The notes beneath the pieces are model-generated. The model saw nothing but the letters and a program-made list of their open reading frames with translations. It made no database searches and was not told the DNA's origin. Positions 45,267 to 53,637 of a stretch of DNA of 64,000 nucleotides are shown here, in pieces (the first letter of the stretch is position 1; each line of letters starts with the position of its first letter). Source of the stretch: Tissierellales bacterium (GTDB lineage: Bacteria > Bacillota > Clostridia > Tissierellales > Sedimentibacteraceae); contig JAHDQO010000012.1 of NCBI GenBank assembly GCA_018433765.1, positions 1-64,000 on the forward strand, in the 5' to 3' direction. Position numbers and translations under genes: made by a program.

Positions 45267-47030
45267 ATGGTGAAATTAGAATCAATTAAAAATTATGTAA
45301 AACAAACAGCACAGATAATATCCAGTGTTATAGATATGGATGTATTAATTTGTAATAAAGAGCTAATTATAATTGCAGATACTTCTGAAAAGAATAATTG
45401 TGAAAATCAATGCTTAACTACTGATTCTATACTAAAACGAGTTATGAAAGAAAATAACACAATAATACTTGAGTCAAGAGATTTACATTATGGATGTTTA
45501 AGATGTAATTACTATAATATTTGTGATGTGAAAGCAATAGTAGGTGTTCCTATTGTAGCTTCCTGCGGTGTTATAGGAAGTATTGGAGTATATGCTGGAT
45601 CTATCGAGAATAAAGAAGAACTTTTAAATAAAAAAGACTATTATATTAAATTTATAAGTAGAATGTCAGATCTAATGGTCGGAAGATTGGTAGAACTTGA
45701 AAAAAATATAGAAATTAGTATTATGCGAACGAGATTAAATACAATAATGAACTCAATAGATACTGCTGTAGTTGCAGTAGATAAAGAAGGGAAAATATTA
45801 TATTCTAATTGCAATTTTGAAAATTTGGTTAAGCAAGATATTGACGGTAATAATTTTAATATATTTGATTTTATAAATGAAAATGTAGTAAATGATATTA
45901 TAAAAAATGAAGTATCAGTTAAAAACAAAGAGATATATGTGAAAAGTGCAGATGAAAAAATATTTTCACTTTTATCAGGAAAAACTATATTATATGGCGA
46001 TAAAAATAAAGAAACATTGCTAATCTTAAAAAGAATGTTGGATGTTTATAAAGAAGTAAATGAATTATCTACTCATGTTATACCAACTAGTTTTGATGAT
46101 ATTATTGGTGTAAGCAAGCAGGTAATAGATTTAAAGAAAAGAGCTAAAAAAATTGCTGACAGCAAATCTACTGTTCTCATTCAAGGAGAAAGCGGCACAG
46201 GTAAAGAAATTTTGGCAAGAGCTATACACAATTATAGTAATTTTAATAATAAACCATTTATAGCAATAAATTGTGCAGCTATTCCAGATAATTTGCTTGA
46301 AAGTGAGCTTTTTGGATATGAAGAAGGAGCATTTACAGGAGCTAAAAAAGGTGGTAAAATAGGAAAATTTCAATTGGCTGAAGGTGGAACTATCTTTTTA
46401 GATGAGATTGGAGAAATGCCACTTCATTTACAAACAAAACTATTGAGAGTACTTCAAGAAAGATGTATAGAAAAACTTGGAGGTACAGAAAGTATACCTA
46501 TAGATGTAAGAGTAATAGCAGCTACAAATAGAAATTTACAAGAATTAATTAGAGTAGGTAAATATAGGGAAGACCTATATTATCGACTCAATGTAATACC
46601 AATAAAAATGACCCCTTTAAGAAATAGAAAAGAGGATATACCAATTTTATTGAGCCATTTTTTGAATATTTATAATAAAAAATTAGGTAAAAATATTGGA
46701 GGATTTACATTAGAAGCTGAAAAAACTTTGATGAATTATAACTGGAAAGGTAATGTTAGAGAGGTTCAAAATGTTGTTGAATATTCTGTGAACATGGAAA
46801 ATGGAGAATATATTGTTTTAGAAGATATACCTATTGGTATAAGAGAAAGCATAGAACAAGAGGATATTGAAGTTAAACAAATTCCGAGAATTGATGATAT
46901 CACTAAAAAGCTTATATTTGAAGCACTAGATCTTTATGGAAATACCGTTGAAGGAAAAACCTTGGCTGCAAAAGCTTTAGGCATTTCAAGAGCTACATTA
47001 TATAGAAAATTAAGAGAATATGAAATTTGA
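45267..47030 (+). CDS. Sigma-54-dependent activator with Cys-rich sensor, PAS and Fis HTH
   Basis: A 587-residue enhancer-binding protein. Residues 1-150 form a GAF-like sensor with a cysteine set C45, C49, C77, C80 and C86 that could bind a metal or Fe-S cluster; a PAS-like region covers about 160-260; the AAA+ domain (275-515) has Walker A GESGTGKE near 307 and the sigma-54 contact loop GAFTGA near 354; a Fis-type helix-turn-helix (KALGISRATLYRKLREYEI) ends the protein. It lies behind the YfcC/opine genes, whose promoter is of sigma-54 type, so it is their probable activator. ATG follows AAAAGGAGTTCTGCT. Confidence 0.93.
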   Translation: MVKLESIKNYVKQTAQIISSVIDMDVLICNKELIIIADTSEKNNCENQCLTTDSILKRVMKENNTIILESRDLHYGCLRCNYYNICDVKAIVGVPIVASCGVIGSIGVYAGSIENKEELLNKKDYYIKFISRMSDLMVGRLVELEKNIEISIMRTRLNTIMNSIDTAVVAVDKEGKILYSNCNFENLVKQDIDGNNFNIFDFINENVVNDIIKNEVSVKNKEIYVKSADEKIFSLLSGKTILYGDKNKETLLILKRMLDVYKEVNELSTHVIPTSFDDIIGVSKQVIDLKKRAKKIADSKSTVLIQGESGTGKEILARAIHNYSNFNNKPFIAINCAAIPDNLLESELFGYEEGAFTGAKKGGKIGKFQLAEGGTIFLDEIGEMPLHLQTKLLRVLQERCIEKLGGTESIPIDVRVIAATNRNLQELIRVGKYREDLYYRLNVIPIKMTPLRNRKEDIPILLSHFLNIYNKKLGKNIGGFTLEAEKTLMNYNWKGNVREVQNVVEYSVNMENGEYIVLEDIPIGIRESIEQEDIEVKQIPRIDDITKKLIFEALDLYGNTVEGKTLAAKALGISRATLYRKLREYEI

Positions 47031-47090
47031 TGTTATTGTATAATAAACTTCTTTTTGGAAAAATTAATTTTAAAAAAAGGAGTTTTATTT

Positions 47091-47342
47091 ATGGAAAATA
47101 AAATATTAGGAATATCAATTGATTTAAGAAGCGATTCAGCTACACAAGTACAAAATGTTTTAACTAAACACGGATGTATTATAAGAACAAGAATAGGGTT
47201 GCATCAACAGGATAACAGTATGTGTTCTGAAAAAGGAATAATACTATTAGAATTGAATAGTGATTGCAGAGATGAATGCCGACAACTTAAAAATGATTTA
47301 TCATCAATAGAGAGTGTTTCAGTAAAAGAAATGAAATTATAA
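47091..47342 (+). CDS. TM1266-type ACT-like small protein
   Basis: An 83-residue ACT/NikR-C-like domain protein: ENKILGISIDLRSDSATQVQ then NVLTKHGCIIRTRIGLHQ, typical of the TM1266 family that is annotated as a putative iron-only hydrogenase regulator. It has no DNA-binding segment of its own. I start at ATG 47091 behind AAAGGAGTTTTATTT. It follows the sigma-54 activator by 60 bp. No hydrogenase gene lies in this window, so the family name should not be taken as its function. Confidence 0.75.
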   Translation: MENKILGISIDLRSDSATQVQNVLTKHGCIIRTRIGLHQQDNSMCSEKGIILLELNSDCRDECRQLKNDLSSIESVSVKEMKL

Positions 47343-47563
47343 AAATATTGAACGACAGATGAGTAACGAGAAACGAGAAACATGGAGGTTTTACTGACGT
47401 AAAACAATTTAGAACGAGAGATGAGTAACGAGTAACGAAGAACATGGTAGTTTTACTAGCGTAAAACAAAACTAAACGAGTGACTATTTACAACTAACCA
47501 ACTAACCAATTTTCAATGTTGATAGTTTAGTTCCTAGTTACTCGTTTATTTTTAATTTTGCAT
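47343..47563 (+). repeat. Hairpin-repeat pair between TM1266-like gene and feoB
   Basis: GTTTTACTGACGTAAAAC at 47388-47405 and GTTTTACTAGCGTAAAAC at 47450-47467 are exactly 62 bp apart. The spacer is AGAACGAGAGATGAGTAACG followed by AGTAACGAAGAACATGG. More ACTAACCAACTAACCAATTT and CGTTTATTTTTAATTTTGC words fill the rest. The tandem arms may also serve as a weak terminator for the convergent genes. Confidence 0.65.
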
Positions 47564-49402
47564 TTATTTAGTACATTCTGTGTTTCTTTGGTCATAATTA
47601 AGGTTTTTACTATTTCCTATTTTAGGCATGTATTTCAATATTATAAATAATATAACTATAGGTATAAGTCTTACAAGACTAAAGCTTTCTCCTACAAAGG
47701 CAAAATTCAAATATCCTCCTACAACTATTGTTGATGTAAGCATTATCAAAGTTGATTTAAGCATATCTTTAATTCCAAGTTCTCTCAAAAGAATAACAAA
47801 TGTTGCAATACATGGGAAATAAATAACCAGTAATACACTCATTGTAAGCATTTGTTTTGCATTTAATCCTAAAGGAATCAATACTCCCATTGCAAGGTCT
47901 TTTCTTAAAAATCCCATAATCAATGCATCTATAGCTTCAAAAGGAACACCAAACACTTTATTAAGGAATGGCCCTATAGCAGTAGATAATGCACTAAATA
48001 CACCTAAAACATAGAATATATTAATAACAAATACACCTAAAAGCATCATTGGAAGTGCTTCAGCTAAGAAACCAACTATACGCATCCTTAATTTTTTAAA
48101 TACAGTACTTATACTAGGAAATCTAAAAGATGGTATTTCCAAAAGTAAATCTGTACTAAATCCAGGTATAAGTTTATTCATTAGACTTCCAACAAAGATC
48201 CATACTACTAATAATACTAAAAATACATATAATATAAATTTATTTCCATAAGAACCTAAAAGTCCTATAACCATAGCAGTTTGCGACATACATGGTATTG
48301 TAGTTGCCATAAGTGTACTTGCTATAAATTTTTCTCTCCGGCTCTCAAGGTTTCTTATAGCAAGTGCAGCAGGAACGTTGCATCCAAAACCTAACATCAT
48401 AGGAATAATAGAAAAACCATGTAAACCAACCTTATGCATTATATTATCTACTAAAACAGAAATTCTAGGAAGATAACCTGTATCTTCTAACAAACCTAAT
48501 AATAAATAAAATGCTATAATGTAAGGAAGTACAGAGGCTAAAGGAATATATACTCCAGTAGTAAGAAGTCCAAATGATTGTTCAAAGTCCAGTTCGCCAT
48601 TAATAAGTTGTCCGATAATAAGGTTATGAAGAAAACCGTCTCCTCCAAAAAATACGCTTAATTTTAACATTAGAGGTTTATAAATAACTTCGAAGAAGGG
48701 TTCTGTAACATAACCTATTAATCCTTCACCAATAAATCTTATAACAAAAAAAGATATTGCCAAAACTATTATAGCGATAGGAATACCTGTAATTGGTTTA
48801 ACGGTTATGTCTTCTAGTACATCGAGTACAGTATGTTTTTTATGCTTGATGTCTTGAACATCTCTAATAATTTTACCTATGGCTGTCCATCTTTCATTTT
48901 CATCACCAAAATTATGTTTTACTGTATCTTTATAATCAAAATTATTTATAATTTCTTTCATTCCTATACCTTTAGTGGCAGCAGTAGGTATTACCGGAAC
49001 TTTAAAATATTTTTCTAGTTTATCAACGTCTATATTTATACCCTTATGTTTTGTTTCATCCCAAAAATTTAATACAATAATCATTGGTATCTCTTTTTCA
49101 ACAAGTTGAAGAGTAAGATTTAAATTTCTTTCTAAGTTTGTAGAGTCTAGTACATTAACAATTAAGTCACCCTCACTTAGCATTTGTACAGCTACTTCTT
49201 CTGCTTTGTTAGTTGGATTTAATGTATAAGTACCGGGCACATCAATAATTTCAACTATTTCATTTTTCCATTTCATACGTCCTTTGGTAAATTCAACTGT
49301 AGTTCCAGCATAATTTGAAGAAACAACATTAGTTCCTGTTAGCTTAGAAAAAATTACACTTTTACCTACGTTAGGATTTCCCATTAGTAATATTTTTTTC
49401 AT
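47564..49402 (-). CDS. feoB: Ferrous iron transporter FeoB
   Basis: This inner-membrane Fe(II) transporter has an N-terminal G domain: GNPNVGKS (G1, residues 8-15), a G2 region YAGTTVEF, DVPGTY (G3) and NFWD in place of NKxD (G4). A spacer helix region and two Gate regions follow (FGCNVPAALAIRNLESRREK with the conserved Cys, and a second gate near RKDLAMGVLIP). It is 612 residues, shorter than the usual 650-800, mainly because the soluble spacer is short. Its start overlaps the feoA stop by 4 bp. The operon starts below a Fur box at 49663-49677. Confidence 0.94.
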   Translation of the reverse strand: MKKILLMGNPNVGKSVIFSKLTGTNVVSSNYAGTTVEFTKGRMKWKNEIVEIIDVPGTYTLNPTNKAEEVAVQMLSEGDLIVNVLDSTNLERNLNLTLQLVEKEIPMIIVLNFWDETKHKGINIDVDKLEKYFKVPVIPTAATKGIGMKEIINNFDYKDTVKHNFGDENERWTAIGKIIRDVQDIKHKKHTVLDVLEDITVKPITGIPIAIIVLAISFFVIRFIGEGLIGYVTEPFFEVIYKPLMLKLSVFFGGDGFLHNLIIGQLINGELDFEQSFGLLTTGVYIPLASVLPYIIAFYLLLGLLEDTGYLPRISVLVDNIMHKVGLHGFSIIPMMLGFGCNVPAALAIRNLESRREKFIASTLMATTIPCMSQTAMVIGLLGSYGNKFILYVFLVLLVVWIFVGSLMNKLIPGFSTDLLLEIPSFRFPSISTVFKKLRMRIVGFLAEALPMMLLGVFVINIFYVLGVFSALSTAIGPFLNKVFGVPFEAIDALIMGFLRKDLAMGVLIPLGLNAKQMLTMSVLLVIYFPCIATFVILLRELGIKDMLKSTLIMLTSTIVVGGYLNFAFVGESFSLVRLIPIVILFIILKYMPKIGNSKNLNYDQRNTECTK

Positions 49403-49638
49403 TGATTATCTACCTCTACAATAATTTTGGTTGCCATATTTCTGCCTATAGCAATTCTTGTGCTGCCTGCAAGTACAGTTAAAGGACCTCCCATAAAAGA
49501 GCCATTTACAATAAATATTTCTTTTCCAAGTCTTATACCTAGACTAGTAAGTTTATTGACCATGCCTCTACCGCTTTCATAATCTATGACTCGGCATTTT
49601 TTACCATTATCTACTTCAGTAAGTCTACATCTGCTCAT
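49399..49638 (-). CDS. feoA: Ferrous iron transport protein FeoA
   Basis: A 79-residue SH3-like FeoA protein, with NKLTSLGIRLGKEIFIVNGS and GPLTVLAGSTRIAIGRNMA in the expected order. It is thought to assist FeoB at the membrane. Its ATG follows TGGAGGATAAATT. It is the promoter-proximal gene of feoAB, just downstream of the Fur box. Confidence 0.92.
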   Translation of the reverse strand: MSRCRLTEVDNGKKCRVIDYESGRGMVNKLTSLGIRLGKEIFIVNGSFMGGPLTVLAGSTRIAIGRNMATKIIVEVDNQ

Positions 49639-49662
49639 AATTTATCCTCCAACAAAATAATA

Positions 49663-49677
49663 TGATAATAATTATCA
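49663..49677 (-). promoter_or_regulatory. Fur box upstream of feoAB
   Basis: TGATAATAATTATCA is a perfect 7-1-7 Fur-type palindrome (TGATAAT-A-ATTATCA), 25 bp upstream of feoA. It predicts iron repression of the Fe(II) importer. Confidence 0.88.
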
Positions 49678-49725
49678 TTACATTATACAAAAAAAATCAT
49701 TATTTGTCAATAAAAAATAGCAATC

Positions 49726-49768
49726 AAAAAAGTCTAAAAGACAGTAATTTACTATCTTTTAGACTTTT
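49726..49768. terminator. Terminator downstream of the GntR gene
   Basis: AGTCTAAAAGA (49731-49741) pairs with TCTTTTAGACT (49755-49765), extended by AGT/ACT inside. A-rich and T-rich flanks make it functional in both directions; on the minus strand it ends the GntR-family transcript. Confidence 0.85.
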
Positions 49769-50493
49769 TAGAATATATTTGTAATGCTGCCATCAATTAA
49801 ACTTTTATAAGTTATTTGAAGATACTCTTTCATTAGATTTTCAGCTTGCTTAGAATTCCTATTTATTATAGCTTCACAAATATTTGAATAATAAATTATT
49901 ATAGATTTTCTTTTTTCAAGTGTCATTCTTTTAATAATTTGCTCAATATGCAATTTTATTAACATATGTAAAGTTTTAAATAGTTTCTTACAAATATCAT
50001 TTTTAGAACATTCACAAATTTGAATATGAAAATTGTAATTAATGTTTGCAAATGTTTTGGAATCAGATGTAAGTTTTTCTTTTGAAGTTTCCACTATTTT
50101 TTTTAGTATCAAGAAGTCTTCAATTGAACCTCTTTCAGCAGCTAATCCGCTCATTTCTATTTGTATTGCACTTATTAATTCAAACAAATTTTTAGTATTT
50201 GCCTTTTCATATAGCATGACGTAAATCAATGGAAAATAGCTTGCAGTATCTTCTGGTTTATTAACAACGATTCCTCTTCTAGGTGAGACAGTTATTATTC
50301 CTAAGAATTCCATTACTCTAAGAGCTTCTCTTAATGTAGGTCTGCTGACATTAAACATTTGCATGAGTTCAGTTTCATTATAAAGCTTTTCTCCATATTT
50401 GATTTTACCATTTGCAATCAGCGAAATTAGTGTTTCTATAATCTGAATATATGCTTTTTTATTTTTAACTGGGTTAATATTTATATTATCCAT
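49768..50493 (-). CDS. GntR-family regulator, FadR/FCD subfamily
   Basis: A 241-residue regulator with an N-terminal winged helix (ELMQMFNVSRPTLREALRVM, about residues 46-65) and a C-terminal all-helical FCD ligand domain in which metal ligands are expected (D/H residues in NINYNFHIQI and CECSKND region). FCD proteins respond to organic acids or amino-acid derivatives. It reads away from the porGDAB operon and lies next to feoAB, without an obvious target. Upstream lies the large repeat array. ATG 50493 has only a weak AGAGGTTTTAAA site. Confidence 0.86.
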   Translation of the reverse strand: MDNININPVKNKKAYIQIIETLISLIANGKIKYGEKLYNETELMQMFNVSRPTLREALRVMEFLGIITVSPRRGIVVNKPEDTASYFPLIYVMLYEKANTKNLFELISAIQIEMSGLAAERGSIEDFLILKKIVETSKEKLTSDSKTFANINYNFHIQICECSKNDICKKLFKTLHMLIKLHIEQIIKRMTLEKRKSIIIYYSNICEAIINRNSKQAENLMKEYLQITYKSLIDGSITNIF

Positions 50494-50616
50494 TTTAAAA
50501 CCTCTGATTTTTATAGTTTATAGTTTATAGTGTATAATTGATAATTAAAGGTTTAAATTTCAAAAGAAATTTATTCATTGTTACTCGTTTATCGTTTCTT
50601 ATCTCTCATTAAAAAT

Positions 50617-50946
50617 GTTTTACGTCAGTAAAACCACCATGTTCCTCGTTCCTCGTTCCTCATCTCTCGTTCTAAATTGTTTTACGTCAGTAAAACCTCC
50701 ATTAATTCTCATTTCTCATTTCTCCATTCTCAATTCAAAATGTTTTACGTTAGTAAAACCTCCATGTTCCTCGTTACTCGTTCCTCATCTTTCGTTCTAA
50801 ATTGTTTTACGTTAGTAAAACCTCCATTAATTCTCATTTCTCATTTCTCCATTCTCAATTCAAAATGTTTTACGTTAGTAAAACCTCCATGTTTCTCGTT
50901 CCTCGTTCCTCATCTCTCGTTTTAAGTTGTTTTACGTCAGTAAAAC
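50617..50946. repeat. Six-hairpin array with alternating 62/63-bp units
   Basis: Hairpins of type GTTTTACGTCAGTAAAAC begin at 50617, 50679, 50742, 50804, 50867 and 50929, so spacings are 62, 63, 62, 63 and 62. Two different spacers alternate strictly: type A contains CCTCGTTCCTCATCTCTCGT, type B contains AATTCTCATTTCTCATTTCT. The higher-order unit is thus 125 bp, repeated about 2.5 times. Open frames through it on the plus strand are artefacts of the period. The remaining 50947-51052 is AT-rich without features. Confidence 0.85.
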
Positions 50947-51052
50947 CTCCATTAATTATCAATTATCAATTGTTAACTATCAACTATTATAAATATTCTA
51001 TCAATTTAAGACAAGATATTCAATATTAATTAACTAATTTAACTCATTAGAC

Positions 51053-51090
51053 AACAAATCCCGACATTAAAGTATATGTCGGGATTTGTT
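51053..51090 (-). terminator. Strong hairpin downstream of porB
   Basis: AACAAATCCCGACAT (51053-51067) pairs perfectly with ATGTCGGGATTTGTT (51076-51090), loop TAAAGTAT. It lies about 50 bp beyond the porB stop on the minus strand. The T-tract is modest on both strands. Confidence 0.7.
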
Positions 51091-51138
51091 TACAATGTTT
51101 TAAAGGATGTTATCTATATTAAAAAGTTATATCAAAAA

Positions 51139-52074
51139 TTATTTTTCACCACATCTTACAAGTAAATCATTCCATCTTCTATCAACTTCTTCTTGGAATT
51201 CTTTAATTAAATGTTCATTTCCTTTTTTAAATAAATGTTTAAATCTTCCTTGTGGTTTTAGGAACTCTTCAATAGGAAGTTTTTCTTTAGGCATGTAGCT
51301 TAATTTCCATATACCATCTTCGATTTCATACAACGGCCAGTAACAAGTTTCTACAGCAAGGCTGCACATTTTCATCAAATCTTCAGATGGGTATCTCCAA
51401 CCTCTTGGACATGGAGCAAGTACATTTAAGAATGCAGAACCTTTTTTATATATAGCTTTTTCTGATTTTTCATGTAAGTCCTTAAAGTTCTTTATAAATG
51501 TAGTTTGAGCTACATATGGTATATGATGTCCTCCTATTACTTGACTTAAGTCTTTTCTATATTGTGTTTTTCCAGTTGAAACACTTCCAGCTGGTGTTGT
51601 AGTTGTATCGGCAAAGCGTGGAGTTGCTGAAGAACGCTGTATACCTGTATTCATGTATGCTCCGTTGTCATAACATACATAAACCATATCATGTCCTCTT
51701 TCCATTGCTCCAGATAGTGATTGGAAACCGATATCATAAGTACCACCATCACCACCGAAAGCAATGAATTTATAGTCATCATTTATTTTCCCTTTTCTTT
51801 TCATAGCTTTATACGCAGCTTCAACACCGCTTACAGTAGCTCCAGCATTTTCAAAAGCATTATGTATAAATGAATCTTTCCATGCTGTATATGGATACAT
51901 AAAAGTTGATACTTCAAGACATCCTGTAGCACATCCAATTACAGCTTTATCTTCGGGATTTAATGCACGAAGAACTCCTCTTACAGCTACAGGGCCGCCA
52001 CATCCTGCACACATTCTATGTCCACCAGCTAATCTTTCTGGTTTATTCATTTCTTGTTTAAAATTATAAGCCAT
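51139..52074 (-). CDS. porB: 2-oxoacid:ferredoxin oxidoreductase beta subunit (pyruvate type)
   Basis: The thiamine-diphosphate-binding subunit, 311 residues. RMCAGCGGPVAVRG provides the first cysteines of its own [4Fe-4S] cluster, and the TPP motif is FGGDGGTYDIGFQS...DNGAYMNTG. The conserved ALNVLAPCPRGW-type region (FLNVLAPCPRGWRYPSEDL) is near residue 200. Pyruvate is the likely substrate from the gene order and similarity, but 2-oxoisovalerate cannot be excluded. I start at the ATG 52074 preceded by AGGAGGTGAAAGGA. Last gene of porGDAB. Confidence 0.88.
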   Translation of the reverse strand: MAYNFKQEMNKPERLAGGHRMCAGCGGPVAVRGVLRALNPEDKAVIGCATGCLEVSTFMYPYTAWKDSFIHNAFENAGATVSGVEAAYKAMKRKGKINDDYKFIAFGGDGGTYDIGFQSLSGAMERGHDMVYVCYDNGAYMNTGIQRSSATPRFADTTTTPAGSVSTGKTQYRKDLSQVIGGHHIPYVAQTTFIKNFKDLHEKSEKAIYKKGSAFLNVLAPCPRGWRYPSEDLMKMCSLAVETCYWPLYEIEDGIWKLSYMPKEKLPIEEFLKPQGRFKHLFKKGNEHLIKEFQEEVDRRWNDLLVRCGEK

Positions 52075-52086
52075 TCCTTTCACCTC

Positions 52087-53268
52087 CTAGTCTCTTACAG
52101 ATAGATAACGGTATTTATTTCCGATATCTCCTGTTTTATTTATTTTTTCTAATTCGTTATAAACTTCTATTATGTTGTCTACTTTTACGTCTCTTCCGCC
52201 TAAACCATAAATATAATTTATTATTTTAGGTGCATTTTCTATATTGTATAGAGCACTCTTAATTTCACTGCATAAAGGTCCTCCTTGAGAATTAAAACCT
52301 TCAGCTTTGTCCATTACTGCAATTGATTTTGTGTTCTCTAAAGCTTCAGCTATTTCTTCAGCAGGGAAAGGTCTAAATACTCTTATTTTTAACAAACCTA
52401 CTTTTTTGCCTTCTGCTCTTAATCTATCAACAGCATCTTTAGCAGTTCCTGCAGTTGAATTTATTATAACGAGTGCACTATCAGCATCATCTAGTTTATA
52501 TGTTTCAAACAATCCGTATTTTCTTCCTGTTAATTTTTCAAATTGTTCAGAAATTTCTAGAATTACTTTTTTAGCTTTTATCATTCCTTCTGCTTGAAGT
52601 CTTTTATGCTCCATATAATAAGTAGGTGTGTCATAAGGCCCAACTGACATAGGCTGTTTGCTGTTAAGTAAGAAATTTTGTGGGTAGTATTCACCAACAA
52701 ATTCTTTAACTTTGTCATCTTCTATCAGTTCTATGTTTTCAACTGCGTGACTAGTTATAAATCCGTCTTGGCATACCATAACCGGAAGTCTTACATCTTT
52801 ATGTTCTCCTATCCTTACAGCTTGTATAAAGTTATCATATGCTTCTTGGTTATTTTCTGAATATATTTGTATCCAACCTGTATCTCTTGCACCCATGCTA
52901 TCTGAATGGTCTGCATTAATGTTTATAGGACCTGATAGAGCTCTATTTACTAATGCTAATGTTATTGGTAATCTGCAAGATGCAGCTATGAATAATTCCT
53001 CCCACATTAATGCTAATCCACATGATGAAGTTGCAGTCATTGTTCTAGCACCAGCAGCTTCTGATCCTACGCATGCAGACATCGCACTGTGTTCACTTTC
53101 TACGGGAACAAACTCTGTATCAACTAATCCATTTGCAACATAAGTTGAAAAATATTGTGGTACTTCAGTTGATGGTGTTATCGGGAAAGCTGCTACAACA
53201 TCAGGATTAATTTGTCTCATTGCTGTTGCAACTGCTTCATTTCCAGATAATCTTTCTCTTATCGCCAT
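52087..53268 (-). CDS. porA: 2-oxoacid:ferredoxin oxidoreductase alpha subunit (pyruvate type)
   Basis: The 393-residue alpha subunit, which binds substrate and, with PorB, TPP. N-terminal LSGNEAVATAMRQINPDVVAAFPITPSTEV contains the conserved YPITPS-like loop (split: NEAVATAMRQ, AFPITPSTEV), then VPVESEHSAMSACVGSEAAG and TATSSCGLALM. The C-terminal transketolase-like domain has LLKIRVFRPFPAEEI. ATG follows AGGAGGAAAAAAC. It is preceded by a 66-bp gap containing CAAAATGCAAAATTGAG repeat words. Confidence 0.9.
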   Translation of the reverse strand: MAIRERLSGNEAVATAMRQINPDVVAAFPITPSTEVPQYFSTYVANGLVDTEFVPVESEHSAMSACVGSEAAGARTMTATSSCGLALMWEELFIAASCRLPITLALVNRALSGPININADHSDSMGARDTGWIQIYSENNQEAYDNFIQAVRIGEHKDVRLPVMVCQDGFITSHAVENIELIEDDKVKEFVGEYYPQNFLLNSKQPMSVGPYDTPTYYMEHKRLQAEGMIKAKKVILEISEQFEKLTGRKYGLFETYKLDDADSALVIINSTAGTAKDAVDRLRAEGKKVGLLKIRVFRPFPAEEIAEALENTKSIAVMDKAEGFNSQGGPLCSEIKSALYNIENAPKIINYIYGLGGRDVKVDNIIEVYNELEKINKTGDIGNKYRYLSVRD

Positions 53269-53334
53269 GTTTTTTCCTCCTATTTAAATTTATCTCTTAT
53301 TTCGATTCTCAATTTTGCATTTTGCATTTTTTAA

Positions 53335-53637
53335 CTATTTATCATCTTTAATCATTTCTATTGCACCGAAAGGACATGCTTTAGCACATATGCCGCATCC
53401 TTTACAATGATCATAGTCAAAATCTAGTCTTTTGCTATCTTTTACAGGTATAGAACTGTCAGGACATACAGGTACACAAAGCAAACATTGTTTACATTTA
53501 TCTTCTATAAAGATTGGTTTATCTGTTCTCCAATCGCCTGTTATAAATTCAATTGAGTTACCGCTTGCACATATATTTCCGCCTGGAGTAATGTCCTGCC
53601 ATTTTATAGTTTCGTTTATGGTTGTTTTCTTTTCCAT
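53335..53637 (-). CDS. porD: 2-oxoacid:ferredoxin oxidoreductase delta subunit (ferredoxin)
   Basis: A 100-residue bacterial-type 2[4Fe-4S] ferredoxin subunit with CKQCLLCVPVCP (about 46-57) and CKGCGICAKACP (about 77-88). It passes electrons from the TPP subunit to external ferredoxin. The N-terminal ITPGGNICASGNS is typical of PorD. Its ATG immediately follows the porG stop (no gap), indicating coupling. Confidence 0.92.
   Translation of the reverse strand: MEKKTTINETIKWQDITPGGNICASGNSIEFITGDWRTDKPIFIEDKCKQCLLCVPVCPDSSIPVKDSKRLDFDYDHCKGCGICAKACPFGAIEMIKDDK

Noticed and set aside
47091-47342. Hydrogenase regulator function
   Set aside because: Only the family name suggests it; no hydrogenase genes are present.
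50617-50946. CRISPR array
   Set aside because: The 18-bp repeats are short, spacers are low-complexity and repeat themselves in strict alternation, there is no cas gene, and the same hairpin occurs singly all over the window.
50615-51029. Overlapping open frames starting MFYVSKTS in the plus strand
   Set aside because: They are produced by the periodic repeat array; the same peptide recurs only because the DNA repeats, and there is no ribosome site or family resemblance.
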